Part shown: positions 4,659 to 5,553 of the stretch, piece by piece
Layout: each line of letters begins with the position of its first letter
Position numbering within the stretch: the stretch's first letter is position 1
Source of the DNA: Peptococcaceae bacterium
GTDB taxonomy: Bacteria > Bacillota > Dehalobacteriia > UBA4068 > UBA4997
DNA length: 5,553 nucleotides
Direction of reading: 5' to 3'
Assembly (NCBI GenBank): GCA_019421315.1
Contig: JAHZFN010000078.1
Span: forward strand, 7,351 to 12,903
Translations under genes and position numbers: made by a program
Notes under the pieces: model-generated
Databases searched by the model: none
The model's input: only the letters and a program-made list of their open reading frames with translations
What the model was told of the DNA's origin: nothing

Positions 4659-5553
4659 TTATTTGTCCTGAGAGGAAACAACACTGACGGCGTTGGCGAT
4701 AACATTAACGCCGATGGGCAGGCAATCCTCGTTCAAAGTAAAACAAGCGTGATGCCACGGATAAACGCTGCCCGGCTTTTCACAGCCCAGCATAAAATAC
4801 GCCGCCGGTACCTGCTGAGAATAATAAGAGAAATCCTCGCCTGCCAATAAAGAATATGGCATAACCTCGGTTTTTATGCCGGGCAAATCCTTTTCTGCCA
4901 GTTTTGCCACAACGTCTTTAACCAAGTCTATCATTTTACCGTCGTTGTTCAAAGGCGGATAAGCATACAAATAATCCAAATCATAGGTGGCACCCCAGGC
5001 CTCCGTTATGCCTTTTAAGATTTTTTTCATCTCGGCAACCGCCATGTCGCGGACTTCGTTGTTCAGACAACGCAGAGTACCGGTCAGATAAACTTCATCG
5101 GGAATAATGTTTTGACTGGTGCCGCCTTTAATTTCGCCGAACGAAATTACCAAAGGATGCATTGGGTTGTTGATACGGCTGACAACAGACTGCAATGCCA
5201 CAATAAATTCCGACGAAACCAAAATCGGGTCAATGGTAGACTGAGGAGCGGAACCATGACCGCCTTTGCCGTAACTATGCAAAAAGAAATCGTCGGGAAC
5301 CGCCATAATAGTGCCTTCTTTTAAGGCGATTGTGCCTGTGGGAAACTTAGGATTAACGTGCAAACCCAAAATTGCATCTACGTCGGGATTTTTCAAAACG
5401 CCGTTTTCAACCATAAATTTGGCGCCGCCCGGCGGTTTTTCCTCACGCGGCTGAAAGATAAATTTGACGGTGCCTTCAGGCTTATTTTCCACCAAAGCCT
5501 TGGCAACGCCCATCATGATGGACATATGACCGTCGTGACCACAGGCGTGCATT
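4659..5553 (-). CDS. M20D-family metallo-amidohydrolase, 3' part, truncated by the window edge
   Basis: Cytoplasmic zinc- or manganese-dependent hydrolase that removes an acyl group from an N-acyl amino acid or similar amide (hippurate hydrolase, N-acyl-L-amino acid amidohydrolase and N-acetyl-diaminopimelate deacetylase are relatives). The visible 297 residues begin at the metal motif MHACGHDGH, where C4 and H6 are expected ligands. Next are the catalytic pair E37-E38 in FQPREE, H65 in GLHV, and H267 in WHHACF. All five expected metal ligands and the general base are present. The lid/dimerisation domain spans about 85-200 and includes GKGGHGSAPQSTIDP (95-109). The C-terminal LAGEDFSYY (236-244) is also typical. 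About 95 N-terminal residues, including the start, lie beyond the right edge. The ATG at 5552 is an internal Met, not the start. Substrate cannot be assigned from this sequence. It is followed closely by the membrane-protein gene. Confidence 0.93.
   Translation of the reverse strand, partial: MHACGHDGHMSIMMGVAKALVENKPEGTVKFIFQPREEKPPGGAKFMVENGVLKNPDVDAILGLHVNPKFPTGTIALKEGTIMAVPDDFFLHSYGKGGHGSAPQSTIDPILVSSEFIVALQSVVSRINNPMHPLVISFGEIKGGTSQNIIPDEVYLTGTLRCLNNEVRDMAVAEMKKILKGITEAWGATYDLDYLYAYPPLNNDGKMIDLVKDVVAKLAEKDLPGIKTEVMPYSLLAGEDFSYYSQQVPAAYFMLGCEKPGSVYPWHHACFTLNEDCLPIGVNVIANAVSVVSSQDK

Noticed and set aside
4064..4687. 207-residue plus-strand open frame opposite the membrane-protein gene
   Set aside because: Its Gln/Asn/His-rich product is the antisense shadow of the hydrophobic minus-strand protein, which carries clear family motifs.
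4640..4705. Longer N-terminus of the PF06695 protein from the ATG at 4705
   Set aside because: It would overlap the end of the amidohydrolase gene by about 47 nt and has no ribosome binding site. The ATG at 4639 has GAGG at 5 nt and gives a normal family N-terminus.

Overview
The window is a chromosomal segment of a low-to-moderate-GC bacterium, most probably of the Bacillota. The evidence is a division-and-cell-wall (dcw) cluster start in the order mraZ, rsmH, ftsL, class B penicillin-binding protein, together with strong AGGAGG-type ribosome binding sites, several TTG/GTG starts and AT-rich intergenic DNA. A Negativicutes or clostridial source is plausible, but I cannot fix the genus. Every gene I can support lies on the minus strand, so transcription runs from high to low coordinates. 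Open frames on the plus strand are shadows.

Layout in transcription order. (1) 5553-4659: 3' three quarters of an M20D-type metallo-amidohydrolase, cut by the right edge. (2) 4639-4049: a PF06695/COG2426 small membrane protein, 19 nt downstream and probably co-transcribed. (3) 4023-3994: a strong intrinsic terminator closing that unit. (4) 3993-3588: an AT-rich intergenic region of about 400 bp. It holds repeated GGGAAAATTT-type motifs, a LexA/DinR-like palindrome, a sigma-A-type promoter and a four-unit, 10-bp-period repeat that looks like an MraZ operator. (5) 3587-3132: mraZ, starting at TTG. (6) 3019-2084: rsmH, starting at GTG. (7) 2011-1376: an FtsL-like division protein with an unusually long low-complexity C-terminal tail. 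(8) 1375-1054: a 322-bp gap with a candidate internal promoter, a degenerate MraZ-like repeat pair and several inverted repeats. (9) 1053-1: 5' part of a class B PBP (FtsI/SpoVD type), starting at TTG and cut by the left edge just before the Asn of its SxN motif.

How the genes fit together: MraZ is the DNA-binding regulator of its own cluster. RsmH methylates 16S rRNA (and MraZ and RsmH are thought to act antagonistically). FtsL is a bitopic divisome protein that, with DivIC/FtsB, activates septal synthesis by the class B PBP encoded next. The amidohydrolase/membrane-protein pair is a separate transcription unit with no evident link to division.

The most interesting material is regulatory: a Mollicutes-like MraZ box with 10-bp period just downstream of a good -10, an SOS-box-like palindrome just upstream of the same promoter, and a possible second MraZ-like site at an internal promoter driving the PBP. 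I saw no mobile element, CRISPR array, tRNA or rRNA, and no clearly new protein system.
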